Shown piece by piece: positions 1-8,410 of a DNA stretch of 64,000 nucleotides. A model generated the notes under the pieces. That model was not told where the DNA came from. It saw only the letters and a program-made list of their open reading frames with translations, and did no database searches. Origin of the DNA: Paracerasibacillus soli. GTDB taxonomy: Bacteria > Bacillota > Bacilli > Bacillales > Amphibacillaceae. Each line of letters begins with the position of its first letter. Positions within the stretch are counted from its first letter, which is position 1. The DNA lies in the NCBI RefSeq assembly GCF_034006335.1, contig NZ_JAWDIQ010000001.1. One strand, 5' to 3'. The position numbers and the translations under genes were made by a program.

Positions 1-1088
1 CATCCTACGGAGATGATTTGTTGGATCAACTTTCTGGTGGAGAGCGGCAACGTGTTTATCTAGCACAGGCTTTAGCACAACAACCTGAAATTTTACTATT
101 AGATGAACCGACAAACCACCTAGATTTAGCCTATCAAAAAGAACTACTTGATTTATTAAGAAGATGGACATATGAAAAAGGACTTACAGTTATTTCTATC
201 TTCCATGATTTAAATTTGGCGAGTCTTTATTGTGATAGGTTGCTACTGATGCATCAAGGGAAAATGAAAAGTTGTCATGTGCCTGAAGCGGTATTAAAGG
301 TGGAAGCAATCCGGGAAGTTTACCGGACTGATATAGAAAAGTATGCCCATCCTAAACTAGCAAAGCCACAAATTATGCTTCTACCTGAAGTTTGCGCTAG
401 TGAAGTGGACAATCGTAAAGAAAAAAATAGCATGATTAGTGAAAAGCAATTAACCGTTACGAAGGAATTTATTTGCCTGCAATCACCAATTCCGTTAAAA
501 ACATTGTCATCTGGTGTGACAGGAGCTGGTATGGGATGGTACAAATCATTTATTAATCGTCATGTTAACAAAGATTATCAATGTGATGATTATAAACAAG
601 AAATGATAGATTATTTACAAGGTCATGGATTAGACGCGAATGAAACAGTTGGTATGATGACAGCTGTTAATTTGAATGAAGTTGCGTATGAAATGGTGGA
701 AGGTGAAGACTTTTCGGTATTTATTGTGATAACTGCTGGGGTTGGTAACGCCATTGATGCAGCGTTCGGTGAAAATCATTTCATCCGAAGCCAACCTGGT
801 ACCATAAATACATGGATTTTTGTGAATGGGAAATTAACAGATGAAGCGTATGTTCAATCTATTATAACGGCAACAGAAGCAAAAGCTAGCGTATTAAGAG
901 AAGTAGGGATTGCTGATAATGTAACGGGAACGATAGCAACTGGGACGTCAACAGACAGTATTTTAATTGGTGCAACACAACAGGGGGTTGAACTTGTTTT
1001 TGGTGGACCAATTTCTCCTTTAGGCAAACTTGTCGGAAAGGGCGTATATCAATGCTTGCGTAAAGCGTTGGCAAAATATCAGGGATAA
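1..1088 (+). CDS. BtuD-CbiZ fusion: corrinoid ABC ATPase plus adenosylcobinamide amidohydrolase (5' end cut)
   Basis: The frame is open from the window edge, so the 5' part (Walker A, Q-loop) lies outside. The first ~110 residues are the end of a FecE/BtuD-type ABC ATPase: signature LSGGERQR, Walker B LLLDEPTNHLDL and switch histidine in IFHDLNLA. After a linker, the last ~215 residues form a CbiZ domain (TGAGMGWYKSFINRHV, MMTAVNLNEVAYE, TAGVGNAIDAAFGE). CbiZ removes the aminopropanol arm of adenosylcobinamide to give adenosylcobyric acid. The fusion of corrinoid-import ATPase to CbiZ is known in bacilli. cbiB and other B12 genes follow. BtuF and BtuC partners are presumably upstream. Confidence 0.9.
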   Translation, partial: SYGDDLLDQLSGGERQRVYLAQALAQQPEILLLDEPTNHLDLAYQKELLDLLRRWTYEKGLTVISIFHDLNLASLYCDRLLLMHQGKMKSCHVPEAVLKVEAIREVYRTDIEKYAHPKLAKPQIMLLPEVCASEVDNRKEKNSMISEKQLTVTKEFICLQSPIPLKTLSSGVTGAGMGWYKSFINRHVNKDYQCDDYKQEMIDYLQGHGLDANETVGMMTAVNLNEVAYEMVEGEDFSVFIVITAGVGNAIDAAFGENHFIRSQPGTINTWIFVNGKLTDEAYVQSIITATEAKASVLREVGIADNVTGTIATGTSTDSILIGATQQGVELVFGGPISPLGKLVGKGVYQCLRKALAKYQG

Positions 1089-1154
1089 ATGGAAAAATAG
1101 ATACGGGAAGATAGTATAAGAAAAAAATTCAGACGGCAAAGGGATTGGAAGCGC

Positions 1155-2117
1155 ATGATGAATCATTTTTTAGCAATTTTGCTTGCATATATAATAGATT
1201 TTATTGTAGGAGATCCAAAACAATGGCCGCATCCTGTAAAATGGTTTGGTAAGTTTATTCACTATTTTGATGGAAAGCTAAATAAGGGAAGTTATCGGAA
1301 ACAAAAAGGAATACTCATGGTGGTGCTTATTATTTGTACGGTTTTTGTATTAAGCATGGTAATCACATTTGTTAGTTACCAGTTGCATCCAGTCTTTGGT
1401 ATCATCGTGGAAGCAACATTAATCGCTACGACTATTGCACAGACGAGTTTACGTGAAGCAGCGCTAGAAGTAGTTGAACCTTTAAAAAAACAGGATATAC
1501 ACGAAGCAAGGAATAAACTATCTTATATCGTTGGCCGTGATACAGAACATTTATCTGAAAGAGAGCTGATAAGAGGAACAGTAGAAACGGTTGCTGAAAA
1601 TACGAGTGACGGAATCACGGCGCCACTTTTCTGGAGTTTTCTTGGAGGAGCTCCTCTTGCACTTGTTTATCGGGCAGTGAATACGTGTGATTCGATGGTA
1701 GGTTACCGCAATGATAAGTATGAAAACTTTGGTTGGGCATCAGCAAAATTAGATGACATTCTAAACTGGATTCCTGCAAGATTAACTGGATTAATCATGA
1801 TGATTGTCATGCGACCACAGGAGTCGTCACTCCGCGCTGCCTTGTCTATTCTATTTCGGGATGCTAGCAAACATCATAGTCCGAACAGTGGTTGGGGAGA
1901 AGCGGCTATAGCAGCCATTCTTGGAGTACAACTTGGTGGGACAAATACTTATCAAGGTAAAAAATCTCAATCGCCCTTAATTGGTGAGCCGAGTACAAAT
2001 TTACAGGTAAAACATATTTTGAAGACCATCACAATAATGCACAGAACAGTGTTTTTGTTTCTCGTGTTCATGTTAATTGGAGGGATGATCATTGAGTTGG
2101 CCACTACATGGATCTAA
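1155..2117 (+). CDS. cbiB: Adenosylcobinamide-phosphate synthase CbiB/CobD
   Basis: Integral membrane enzyme joining aminopropanol phosphate to adenosylcobyric acid. The 320-residue length is normal. The N-terminal motif IIDFIVGDPKQWPHPVKW and the central TVETVAENTSDGITAPLFW and NTCDSMVGYRNDKYENFGW are hallmarks of the family. Several hydrophobic segments are visible. Its 3' end overlaps the start of the next gene by 26 bases. It is the natural partner of CbiZ (upstream) and the threonine-phosphate decarboxylase (downstream): together they replace the arm of an imported cobinamide. The frame is intact. Confidence 0.93.
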   Translation: MMNHFLAILLAYIIDFIVGDPKQWPHPVKWFGKFIHYFDGKLNKGSYRKQKGILMVVLIICTVFVLSMVITFVSYQLHPVFGIIVEATLIATTIAQTSLREAALEVVEPLKKQDIHEARNKLSYIVGRDTEHLSERELIRGTVETVAENTSDGITAPLFWSFLGGAPLALVYRAVNTCDSMVGYRNDKYENFGWASAKLDDILNWIPARLTGLIMMIVMRPQESSLRAALSILFRDASKHHSPNSGWGEAAIAAILGVQLGGTNTYQGKKSQSPLIGEPSTNLQVKHILKTITIMHRTVFLFLVFMLIGGMIIELATTWI

Positions 2118-3164
2118 TCCACAATATATATATCAATTTTTACAATTACCGAAACAGGAAAAAATCATTGACTTTAGTGTGAATATTAATCCATTTGGTC
2201 CGCCTCCTGTCATAAGGAAAAAATGGCCTGAATGGCACGCGGCAATTGCGGATTATCCAGATCCCTATGGGAAAGACTTGGTGGGAATGGTTGTAGAAAA
2301 AGAGCAACTGCCTAGTAGCTCAATTTTACTTGGCAATGGTGGTGCTGAGTTAATTGCCCTAGTAGCGAGATTTTTTGCCGGAAAACGGGTACTATTAATC
2401 CAACCGACATTTTCGGAATATGAAAGAATGTGTCATGCATATGGTTGTGAAATGACGAATTTTACTTTAACCGAAGGAGATTGGCGGTTATCAGTAGCGG
2501 AGGTTGAACCGTTATTAAAAACACATGATGTGATGTTTCTATGTAATCCGAATAATCCAACTGGTATCTTGTATTCGGAAGCAGAACTTATAAATCTGAT
2601 AAAAGCCTGCGAAAAACACCAATGTTATCTCGTTGTAGATGAAGCTTTTTATGACTTTGTGGAGAAGCCAGTAACAATTGCGCCACGTTGCGAGACGCAC
2701 CCTCATTTAATGGTGATTCGATCATTAACGAAAATGTATGCAATAGCTGGATTAAGATTAGGTTATATGTTGGCTGATACAAGAGTAATTGAACAATTAA
2801 AAGGATATCAAGCACATTGGAACATGAATGCACTTGCACTTTTAGCAGGACAGGAATGTCTTAAAGCACATGAATATGTTACATATACGAAAAATGATAT
2901 CACGACTGAGCGGAACCGGGTTACAGGTGAATTAAGCAAAATGGGATACATCATTTCAGATAGCGAGGTTAATTTTTATTTACTCCGGATCCAGAACGAA
3001 ATGACCAGCTACCACTTTTTCGTTTTTTATTGAAAAAAGGAATTGTCCCAAGGCATACGGCAAATTATGAAGGACTAGAAGGGCGATGGATGCGGTTTGC
3101 GGTACGGAAACAAAAAGAAAATGATTTTCTTTTGGAGGCATTACGGGAATGGAAGGAAAATTAA
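2092..3164 (+). CDS. cobD: L-threonine-O-3-phosphate decarboxylase (CobD/HisC-like aminotransferase fold), frameshifted
   Basis: PLP-dependent class I/II aminotransferase fold; makes (R)-1-amino-2-propanol phosphate for CbiB. Visible motifs: SVNINPFGPPP at the N-terminus, LGNGGAELI, FLCNPNNPTG, VVDEAFYDF and the PLP-lysine region RSLTKMYAIAGLRLGY. The reading frame breaks at 2980-2981. Adding one T there gives a continuous C-terminus (TPDPERND, RFLLKKGIVPRHTANYEG, WMRFAVRKQKEN) to the TAA at 3162-3164. The reconstructed length is ~357 residues, normal for the family. It overlaps the start of cobU by 16 bases. I read the break as a sequencing deletion. Confidence 0.87.
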
Positions 3165-3742
3165 TCTTTATTTCAGGCGGAGCGAGAAGTGGTAAGAGCT
3201 CTTTTGCAGAAAGACATGCGATTAGCTTAGCTAAACTGGAGAAAAAAGCGTTGTATTACTTGGCGACTTCCAAAGTAACGGATGGGGAAATGCATGAACG
3301 AATGAAACGGCATCAACATGATCGTGATGGAAGTGACTATCCGTGGCGAACGATAGAAAGCTCAACTAACTTATGGAAGGTTGCTAATAAGCTTCAACCA
3401 AATAGCATCGTTTTACTTGATTGTCTAACGGTATGGCTAACGAACGAAATGTTCCGTGATGGGTTAATGGACGATGTATGGATGGATGAGATAAAGCAAA
3501 AAGAACTGATTGATAAGATGATGAAAAGTGTTGCTGCTATTCTTGGTCATGTAGATACATTGCTTATCGTCTCCAATGAAGTGTTAAACGAAAATGTCTA
3601 TGATCGCTCGCTTGTGCAATGTTATAGTAAGTTACTCGGAGAACTTCATCAAAAGTTAGTGGAGCAAGCTGATACAGCGTATTTGGTGGAAGCGGGAATT
3701 CCTTTACTGATGAAAGGGGAACAGCTATGCGTGGAGTCATGA
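3149..3742 (+). CDS. cobU: Adenosylcobinamide kinase / adenosylcobinamide-phosphate guanylyltransferase
   Basis: Bifunctional nucleotide-loop assembly enzyme that activates adenosylcobinamide as its GDP derivative for CobS. The P-loop GGARSGKSSFAE is near the N-terminus. RMKRHQHDRDG, LLDCLTVWLTN and IVSNEVLNE follow, all typical of CobU. The length of 197 residues is close to the usual 180-200. It is translationally packed between the decarboxylase and the CobQ-like gene, overlapping the latter by 16 bases. The C-terminal segment after LVEAGIPLLMKGEQL reads a little past the usual end, so one undetected indel close to the stop is possible. Confidence 0.92.
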   Translation: MEGKLIFISGGARSGKSSFAERHAISLAKLEKKALYYLATSKVTDGEMHERMKRHQHDRDGSDYPWRTIESSTNLWKVANKLQPNSIVLLDCLTVWLTNEMFRDGLMDDVWMDEIKQKELIDKMMKSVAAILGHVDTLLIVSNEVLNENVYDRSLVQCYSKLLGELHQKLVEQADTAYLVEAGIPLLMKGEQLCVES

Positions 3743-4574
3743 TTGTTGGCACAGCATCAAATGTAGGTAAAAGCATCATAACAACGGCAATTTGTCGCAT
3801 ATTCGTGAATGAAGGTTATGTTGTTGCGCCATTTAAATCACAAAATATGTCTCATAAAATCCATTTTATTAAGGATGATATGAAAATCGCACTTTCTCAA
3901 GCGATTCAAGCACAAGCAGCGAAAGTAGAACCAACTGTATGGATGAATCCGATTGTCTTAAATGCCAAATCAGAGACAACGTCAGAAGTAATACTTCTTG
4001 GGAAAACAGTGGAGCAGATGAGTGGTAAAAAATATCGAGATGTCTTCTATGAAAAAGGATTAGCTGCTATCAAGCAATCACTGGAAATGCTACAAAATGA
4101 ATTTGATGTCATTGTGATGGAAGGGGCAGGTAGTCCAGTTGAATTAAATTTGAAAGATCGAGAACTTGTAAATATGAAAATAGCTGACCTTGCCGATGTT
4201 CCAGTTTTATTAGTTGCTGATATTGACCGGGGTGGCGTGTTTGCGAGTATTATTGGGACGCTTGAGTTGTTAACACCACTAGAGAGGGAACGTGTACAAG
4301 GAATTATTATTAATAAGTTTGGGGGGATCCTTCCTTGTTTCATGATGGGATTCGTTGGATTGAAGAACATACAAATATTCCCGTACTTGGCTTGATTCCA
4401 TATATTGAACATCAAATTCCGGCGGAGGATTCCCTTTCGGAAATGAATCGGTTTGAGAAGAATGTGGAACTTGATAATAAGGAAGATTATTATGAAGATT
4501 TAGCCGTGAAAATCCAAAAGCACCTTGATTGGCAACAAATCATCAATATCATGAATCGATGGGTAAAAAAATGA
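3727..4574 (+). CDS. cobQ: Cobyric acid synthase-like protein lacking the glutamine amidotransferase domain, frameshifted
   Basis: The N-terminal ATPase domain of CobQ/CbiP is clear: GTASNVGKS P-loop, VAPFKSQNMS, VMEGAGSPVELNL, LVADIDRGGVFASIIGTLELL. The frame breaks in the six-G run 4321-4326. One more G joins it to SLFHDGIRWIEEHTNIPVLG and PYIEHQIPAEDS. The protein then ends after a short acidic linker and an amphipathic tail (DLAVKIQKHLDWQQIINIM) resembling the extreme C-terminus of full CobQ. Total ~282 residues against ~500 in the family: the triad glutaminase domain is absent, and no stretch of the operon can encode it. It ends ATGA-coupled to cobS. Confidence 0.82.
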
Positions 4575-5365
4575 AGTCATATCTATATGGATTGGTCATG
4601 ACTGTGCAATTTTTCAGTATGCTACCGATTAATAAGGAAGTACCAATGACGGCTAAAAATATGGAACGTGCTATTCGCGTATTTCCGCTATTTGGTTTGT
4701 TTATTGGATGTATCTACTCAGGGTTTGCATACGTACTACTACAGTGGACTCCACTCTCTCCTTTAGCAAGTTCGTTTTTCTTATGGTTGCTTATTATCGT
4801 GTTGACAGGTGGCATTCATCTTGACGGTTGGATAGATGCTAGTGATGCATTTTTTTCATATCGTGATCCTGAAAAGCGCCTTGAAATTATGAAGGATCCT
4901 CGTGTAGGTGCGTTTGGAGTGCTAAGCGTCATCGTACTGCTTGCAACTAAATTTATATTTATTTATGAGATGATATCACAGGTATCGCCAAGTACTTTCG
5001 TATTTATTTTGTTCATTCCTTTTTTTAGTAGAACGTTGATGGGAATGATATTAGTACTCGTACCTTCAGCAAAAAAGGATGGATTAGGGTACATGTTTCA
5101 GAAAGCTTGTCGTCCGAAGTCAGTATACTTCTATCTTTTTTATATTGTCCCAGTGTTAATTACAGTTGGAATATGGAACGAAAAAGTACTGATAATCGTA
5201 ATGATCATGCTAATCAGTGTAATCATTTTATTTTTCTTTATCCGCAGAAAAGCGGTGAAATGGTTTACGGGTATTACAGGTGATGTCGTTGGTGCAGCAA
5301 CAGAGGGGGTGGAAGTCTTTCTATGGATGATTGTTTGGCTATTACTTTGTTACGTCATGGGATGA
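4571..5365 (+). CDS. cobS: Adenosylcobinamide-GDP ribazoletransferase (cobalamin synthase)
   Basis: Integral membrane enzyme joining adenosylcobinamide-GDP and alpha-ribazole (phosphate). Motifs: GLVMTVQFFSMLPI near the N-terminus, the metal-binding GGIHLDGWIDASDAFFSYRD, EIMKDPRVGAFG, and GITGDVVGAATEGVEV near the end. I choose the ATG at 4571 because it overlaps the preceding stop as ATGA; the 264-residue product matches the family (~250). Upstream in-frame ATG 4559 and TTG 4529 only extend into the previous gene. Frame intact. Confidence 0.92.
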   Translation: MKSYLYGLVMTVQFFSMLPINKEVPMTAKNMERAIRVFPLFGLFIGCIYSGFAYVLLQWTPLSPLASSFFLWLLIIVLTGGIHLDGWIDASDAFFSYRDPEKRLEIMKDPRVGAFGVLSVIVLLATKFIFIYEMISQVSPSTFVFILFIPFFSRTLMGMILVLVPSAKKDGLGYMFQKACRPKSVYFYLFYIVPVLITVGIWNEKVLIIVMIMLISVIILFFFIRRKAVKWFTGITGDVVGAATEGVEVFLWMIVWLLLCYVMG

Positions 5366-5949
5366 CAGGAGAAAATGCAAAAGGAGCATATATTGGTTGG
5401 ACAGATGCAGTTTTAAGTGATGAGGGAAAAAAGGCAGTATATGCGATTAGGGAGCAAGTACCTTATAAAGAGCTGCTCTTTTCTAGTGATTTAAGCCGTT
5501 GTATGGCTACAGCAAAAATAATCTTTCCTGACCAGTACATACAACCGTTAACAGAGTTAAGGGAAATGAACTTTGGTGCATGGGAAGGAAAAACGTATGA
5601 TGCGCTAAAGGAATTGGAAGATTACCGAAAATGGTTAGATGACCCCTTTCACGTTGTCCCAAATGGTGGTGAATCTTTTACGTCGTTTTCTGGACGAATT
5701 GAAATGGGATTTTCTAAGGTTGTGGAAGAGATATTGGACAACAGTGCAAAAGGTGCGACAATTGTAACTCATGGAGGAGTGATTCGTTATTTGTTAACGA
5801 AGTATTCTGGAATGGGTCATACATTTTTCGAATGGAAAATTCCATATGCTCATGGTTACGAATTGATATGGGGTAAGGAGAGTTTAAGGAGGCGGAAAGC
5901 GTGCATGTCGTTACGGGTGGTGCCTACAATGGAAAAGCGAAATGGGTAA
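5323..5949 (+). CDS. cobC: Histidine phosphatase, alpha-ribazole-5'-phosphate phosphatase (CobC-type)
   Basis: The catalytic LLRHGMTGEN motif lies 9 residues from the start. LFSSDLSRCMATA, the acid pocket ELREMNFGAWEGK and the second histidine VTHGGVIRYLL complete a branch-1 histidine phosphatase. In the B12 pathway CobC removes the 5' phosphate from alpha-ribazole phosphate or cobalamin phosphate. The start overlaps cobS by 43 bases behind a purine-rich site (GAGGGGGTGG). The C-terminal tail (KESLRRRKACMSLRVV) runs through the strong ribosome site of the next gene. One extra G in the run at 5870-5873 would end the protein at a TAA just after ELIWG, so the annotated tail may be an artefact. 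Confidence 0.85.
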   Translation: MDDCLAITLLRHGMTGENAKGAYIGWTDAVLSDEGKKAVYAIREQVPYKELLFSSDLSRCMATAKIIFPDQYIQPLTELREMNFGAWEGKTYDALKELEDYRKWLDDPFHVVPNGGESFTSFSGRIEMGFSKVVEEILDNSAKGATIVTHGGVIRYLLTKYSGMGHTFFEWKIPYAHGYELIWGKESLRRRKACMSLRVVPTMEKRNG

Positions 5950-6341
5950 GAGATTTTTACGGATTAAATGAAACGAGTAATTTTCAATGGATTTCCGCTT
6001 ATTTAGGTGCAGATTTGCCAAAAGAACTGTCGGTAATGGACCAGGACGTTATGATATTAGAAGGTGTGGAACAGTGGGTTTTACAATGGTTAGACAACGA
6101 GAACATAACGGATTATCGCACTTATGGTAGAAATGTTATGCAGGAGTGGTGCAATTGGACCCAAGGAAAGTCACATCGAAAATTGGTTGTGATTGGTACT
6201 GATATTTCTAAAGGAATTGTTCCGATAGATGGAAAAACGCGTAAATGGCGTGATATAACAGGATGGTTTTATCAAGATCTTGTTGCTTTAAGCTCACGAG
6301 TAGATTTAATTTGGTATGGAATACAAAAGCGTTTGAAGTAG
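5901..6341 (+). CDS. Short CobU-like protein
   Basis: A GTG start behind AAGGAGG gives a 146-residue protein. The N-terminal VVTGGAYNGKAKWVRDFY is a divergent CobU-type P-loop, and the C-terminal RDITGWFYQDLVALSSRVDLIWYGI matches the end of CobU (D-x-x-G-W-x-x-Q-D-L-V). The CobU guanylylation-histidine segment and the LLDCLTVW-type Walker B region are missing or reduced to VMILEGVEQWVLQWL. It sits between cobC and the adenosyltransferase gene, so a role in nucleotide-loop assembly or regulation is likely, but activity is unproven. A full CobU is encoded 2.7 kb upstream. Confidence 0.75.
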   Translation: MHVVTGGAYNGKAKWVRDFYGLNETSNFQWISAYLGADLPKELSVMDQDVMILEGVEQWVLQWLDNENITDYRTYGRNVMQEWCNWTQGKSHRKLVVIGTDISKGIVPIDGKTRKWRDITGWFYQDLVALSSRVDLIWYGIQKRLK

Positions 6342-6434
6342 TGTAAAAGCAAAATGGCTCACATAATAATCAGAGGGGAAGTGTGAAAATCCTCATTGAT
6401 TGAATTTCACTTTATGAAAAGGGAGATGATTGAA

Positions 6435-7013
6435 ATGAAAATATATACGCGTACTGGTGATAAAGGACAGACAGCTTTAATTGGTGGAAGAGTAGATAAA
6501 GATGATATTCGTGTGGAGGCTTATGGAACAGTTGATGAGTTAAACAGTTTCGTTGGACAAGCAATTGCAGAGTTAGAAACTGAGAAGTTTACAGACGTTA
6601 TAGCAGATCTTGAGAAAATTCAGCATGAGCTATTTGATTGTGGTGGAGATTTGGCTAGTGTATCGAAAAGAAGGCAAGAAAAATTAACTGAAGAAACCAT
6701 TTCTTATCTAGAACAGCGAATTGATATTTTAATGGAAGAGACACCAGATCTTGAACGGTTTATTTTACCAGGAGGGTCGAAACCAGCAGCATCTATCCAC
6801 ATTGCAAGAACGATTACAAGAAGAGCGGAGCGATTGGTCGTTCGTTTATTGAAACAGGATTCATCCGTACCTGTGGTGACGCTCCAATATTTAAATAGAT
6901 TATCAGATTACTTTTTTGCGCTTGCGCGGGTTGTTAATTTCCGCTTAGATGTGAAAGATGTGGAATATATTCGAAGTGCTAAAGTTTTTCATACAGGGAA
7001 ACGGAAGGAGTAA
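6435..7013 (+). CDS. pduO: PduO-type cob(I)alamin adenosyltransferase
   Basis: Transfers the 5'-deoxyadenosyl group from ATP to Co(I) corrinoid. The N-terminus MKIYTRTGDKGQTALIGG is the diagnostic ATP-binding segment. The C-terminal RTITRRAERLVVRL and YLNRLSDYFFALARVVN are the conserved active-site helices. I start at ATG 6435, where this motif begins and which follows GGGAG; the in-frame 6396 start only adds a leader. Length 192 residues is typical. It presumably adenosylates imported corrinoid, giving the substrate of CbiZ and CobU. Confidence 0.93.
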   Translation: MKIYTRTGDKGQTALIGGRVDKDDIRVEAYGTVDELNSFVGQAIAELETEKFTDVIADLEKIQHELFDCGGDLASVSKRRQEKLTEETISYLEQRIDILMEETPDLERFILPGGSKPAASIHIARTITRRAERLVVRLLKQDSSVPVVTLQYLNRLSDYFFALARVVNFRLDVKDVEYIRSAKVFHTGKRKE

Positions 7014-7020
7014 ATGAATT

Positions 7021-7503
7021 TTGAATTCAAAACGGCTTAGTTTACTTGCTTTATTTATTGCGCTATCTGCGATTGGTTCAGCAATTAAAATTCCCGTTGT
7101 TATTAGTAGTGTTGCATTGGATGCTTTCCCGGCCTTGCTCGCTGCTGTTTTAATTAGTAAGCGTTCAGGTGCCCTTGTTGCGGGATTGGGTCATGTAGTT
7201 TCAGCATTATTAGGTGGAATGCCGTTGGGGCCGTTGCATATTTTAGTTGCTGCTGAAATGGCTTTGATTGTTTGGAGATTTGGATACATTTATCAATCGG
7301 GTCAACGCATTTTTGCCAGCGTATTTTTTGTGATTGCGAATGGGTTACTAGCGTCTGTTCCATTTATTTTTTTGATGAGTTTATCATTTTATTTGGCCAT
7401 CACACCGGGGTTATTGATAGGAGCGCTTGTAAATACTATTCTTGCACTGTTGCTTGAACCACGAGTGGCGTCTATCTTTCACTCACGAATGGAAGGAACT
7501 TAA
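7021..7503 (+). CDS. cblT: ECF transporter S component, predicted alpha-ribazole transporter CblT
   Basis: A TTG start follows GGAAGGAG. The 160-residue, very hydrophobic product has five to six membrane segments and begins with the short-leader LSLLALFIALSAIGSAIKIP typical of ECF S components. Cytosolic ATPases and the T subunit would be shared and encoded elsewhere. Its position directly before an AIR-synthase-fold kinase gene matches the CblT-CblS pair described in Listeria and Geobacillus for uptake and phosphorylation of alpha-ribazole. Substrate assignment rests on that context, not on residues I can see. Confidence 0.75.
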   Translation: MNSKRLSLLALFIALSAIGSAIKIPVVISSVALDAFPALLAAVLISKRSGALVAGLGHVVSALLGGMPLGPLHILVAAEMALIVWRFGYIYQSGQRIFASVFFVIANGLLASVPFIFLMSLSFYLAITPGLLIGALVNTILALLLEPRVASIFHSRMEGT

Positions 7504-7585
7504 ATTTAAGTAAATTTCTAAAAGAAGTCATCATAATTGGATGTATGAATCCAACTTCACTTTTTTGTATATGAAGGAGGCTTAC

Positions 7586-8302
7586 ATGAAAAGAGATATT
7601 TTAATTGTTCCATTTAATCCAAAAGAAGAATTAATAATTGCGTGTGATAACTCGGGTGCGATTGGAAAAAAAGTAATGGATGAGGTATCCGTTCCGTATG
7701 AAATTGTAGGAAAGTTATTATTTCGCGTAGCCTATATGGAGTGTGTAGCAGCTGGCGGCATACCGTTTTCAATCGTTTTACAAAATTTTAATGGTGATGA
7801 ATCGTGGAAACCTTTAGTAGATGGTATTCAGGAAGGTGTCTCAGAGGCAGGGATAAAGGAGCTTCCGATTACAGGTAGTACGGAGTCTAACTTTTCCCTT
7901 ATACAATCTGCAACAGGTATGGCTCTTTTAGGAAAAAGACAGCTAGGATGGAGTGAACCCGACTTTACACAATTTACTTGCAATCTGGCTATTATTGGAA
8001 AGCCACTCGTAGGGGATGAAGTTGTGACGCAATCGAAAGATGTGGCGCCGTTGCAACTTTTTCGCTGGTTTGCAGAGCAAAATGACATATTGAGTGTCGT
8101 TCCGGTCGGTTCAAAAGGAATCGCATATGAAATGAGCCGAATTATGCCAAATCGACATGATCAACTTTCTTTTTCTAGTGCGTTAGATTTGAAAAAATCA
8201 TCGGGGCCATCTACATGTTTTATTGTAGTTTATAAACGAGAATTCCATGAAGAAGTAATATCAATGGCGAATAAATGGATATATGGGTATACAACAATTT
8301 AA
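7586..8302 (+). CDS. cblS: Alpha-ribazole kinase CblS (AIR synthase/PurM-like fold)
   Basis: The ATG at 7586 follows AAGGAGG. The ~238-residue protein has the PurM/ThiL-like N-terminus (LIIACDNSGAIGKK), EIVGKLLFRVAYMECVAAGGIPFSIVLQNF and GITGSTESNF-like PITGSTESNFSLIQSATGM. These fit the AIR-synthase superfamily, in which Geobacillus CblS was shown to phosphorylate alpha-ribazole. Adjacent cblT would import the substrate, and CobS would use the product. This pathway spares dimethylbenzimidazole synthesis and CobT, neither of which is visible here. Last gene of the operon. Confidence 0.8.
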   Translation: MKRDILIVPFNPKEELIIACDNSGAIGKKVMDEVSVPYEIVGKLLFRVAYMECVAAGGIPFSIVLQNFNGDESWKPLVDGIQEGVSEAGIKELPITGSTESNFSLIQSATGMALLGKRQLGWSEPDFTQFTCNLAIIGKPLVGDEVVTQSKDVAPLQLFRWFAEQNDILSVVPVGSKGIAYEMSRIMPNRHDQLSFSSALDLKKSSGPSTCFIVVYKREFHEEVISMANKWIYGYTTI

Positions 8303-8410
8303 TGTAATTTCAAGAAGTGGGATAGATATGATGAGTTTTACTTGATAACGACAATTCTGTTGCATGAATGCTGGACTTTACCTAATATTACATGAGGAGG
8401 GAGAATTGAA

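Noticed and set aside
6342..6434. Possible cobalamin riboswitch before the adenosyltransferase gene
   Set aside because: GAAGTGTGAAAATCC loosely recalls part of the B12 element, but the B12 box and the rest of the ~200-base fold are missing and the gap is under 100 bases.
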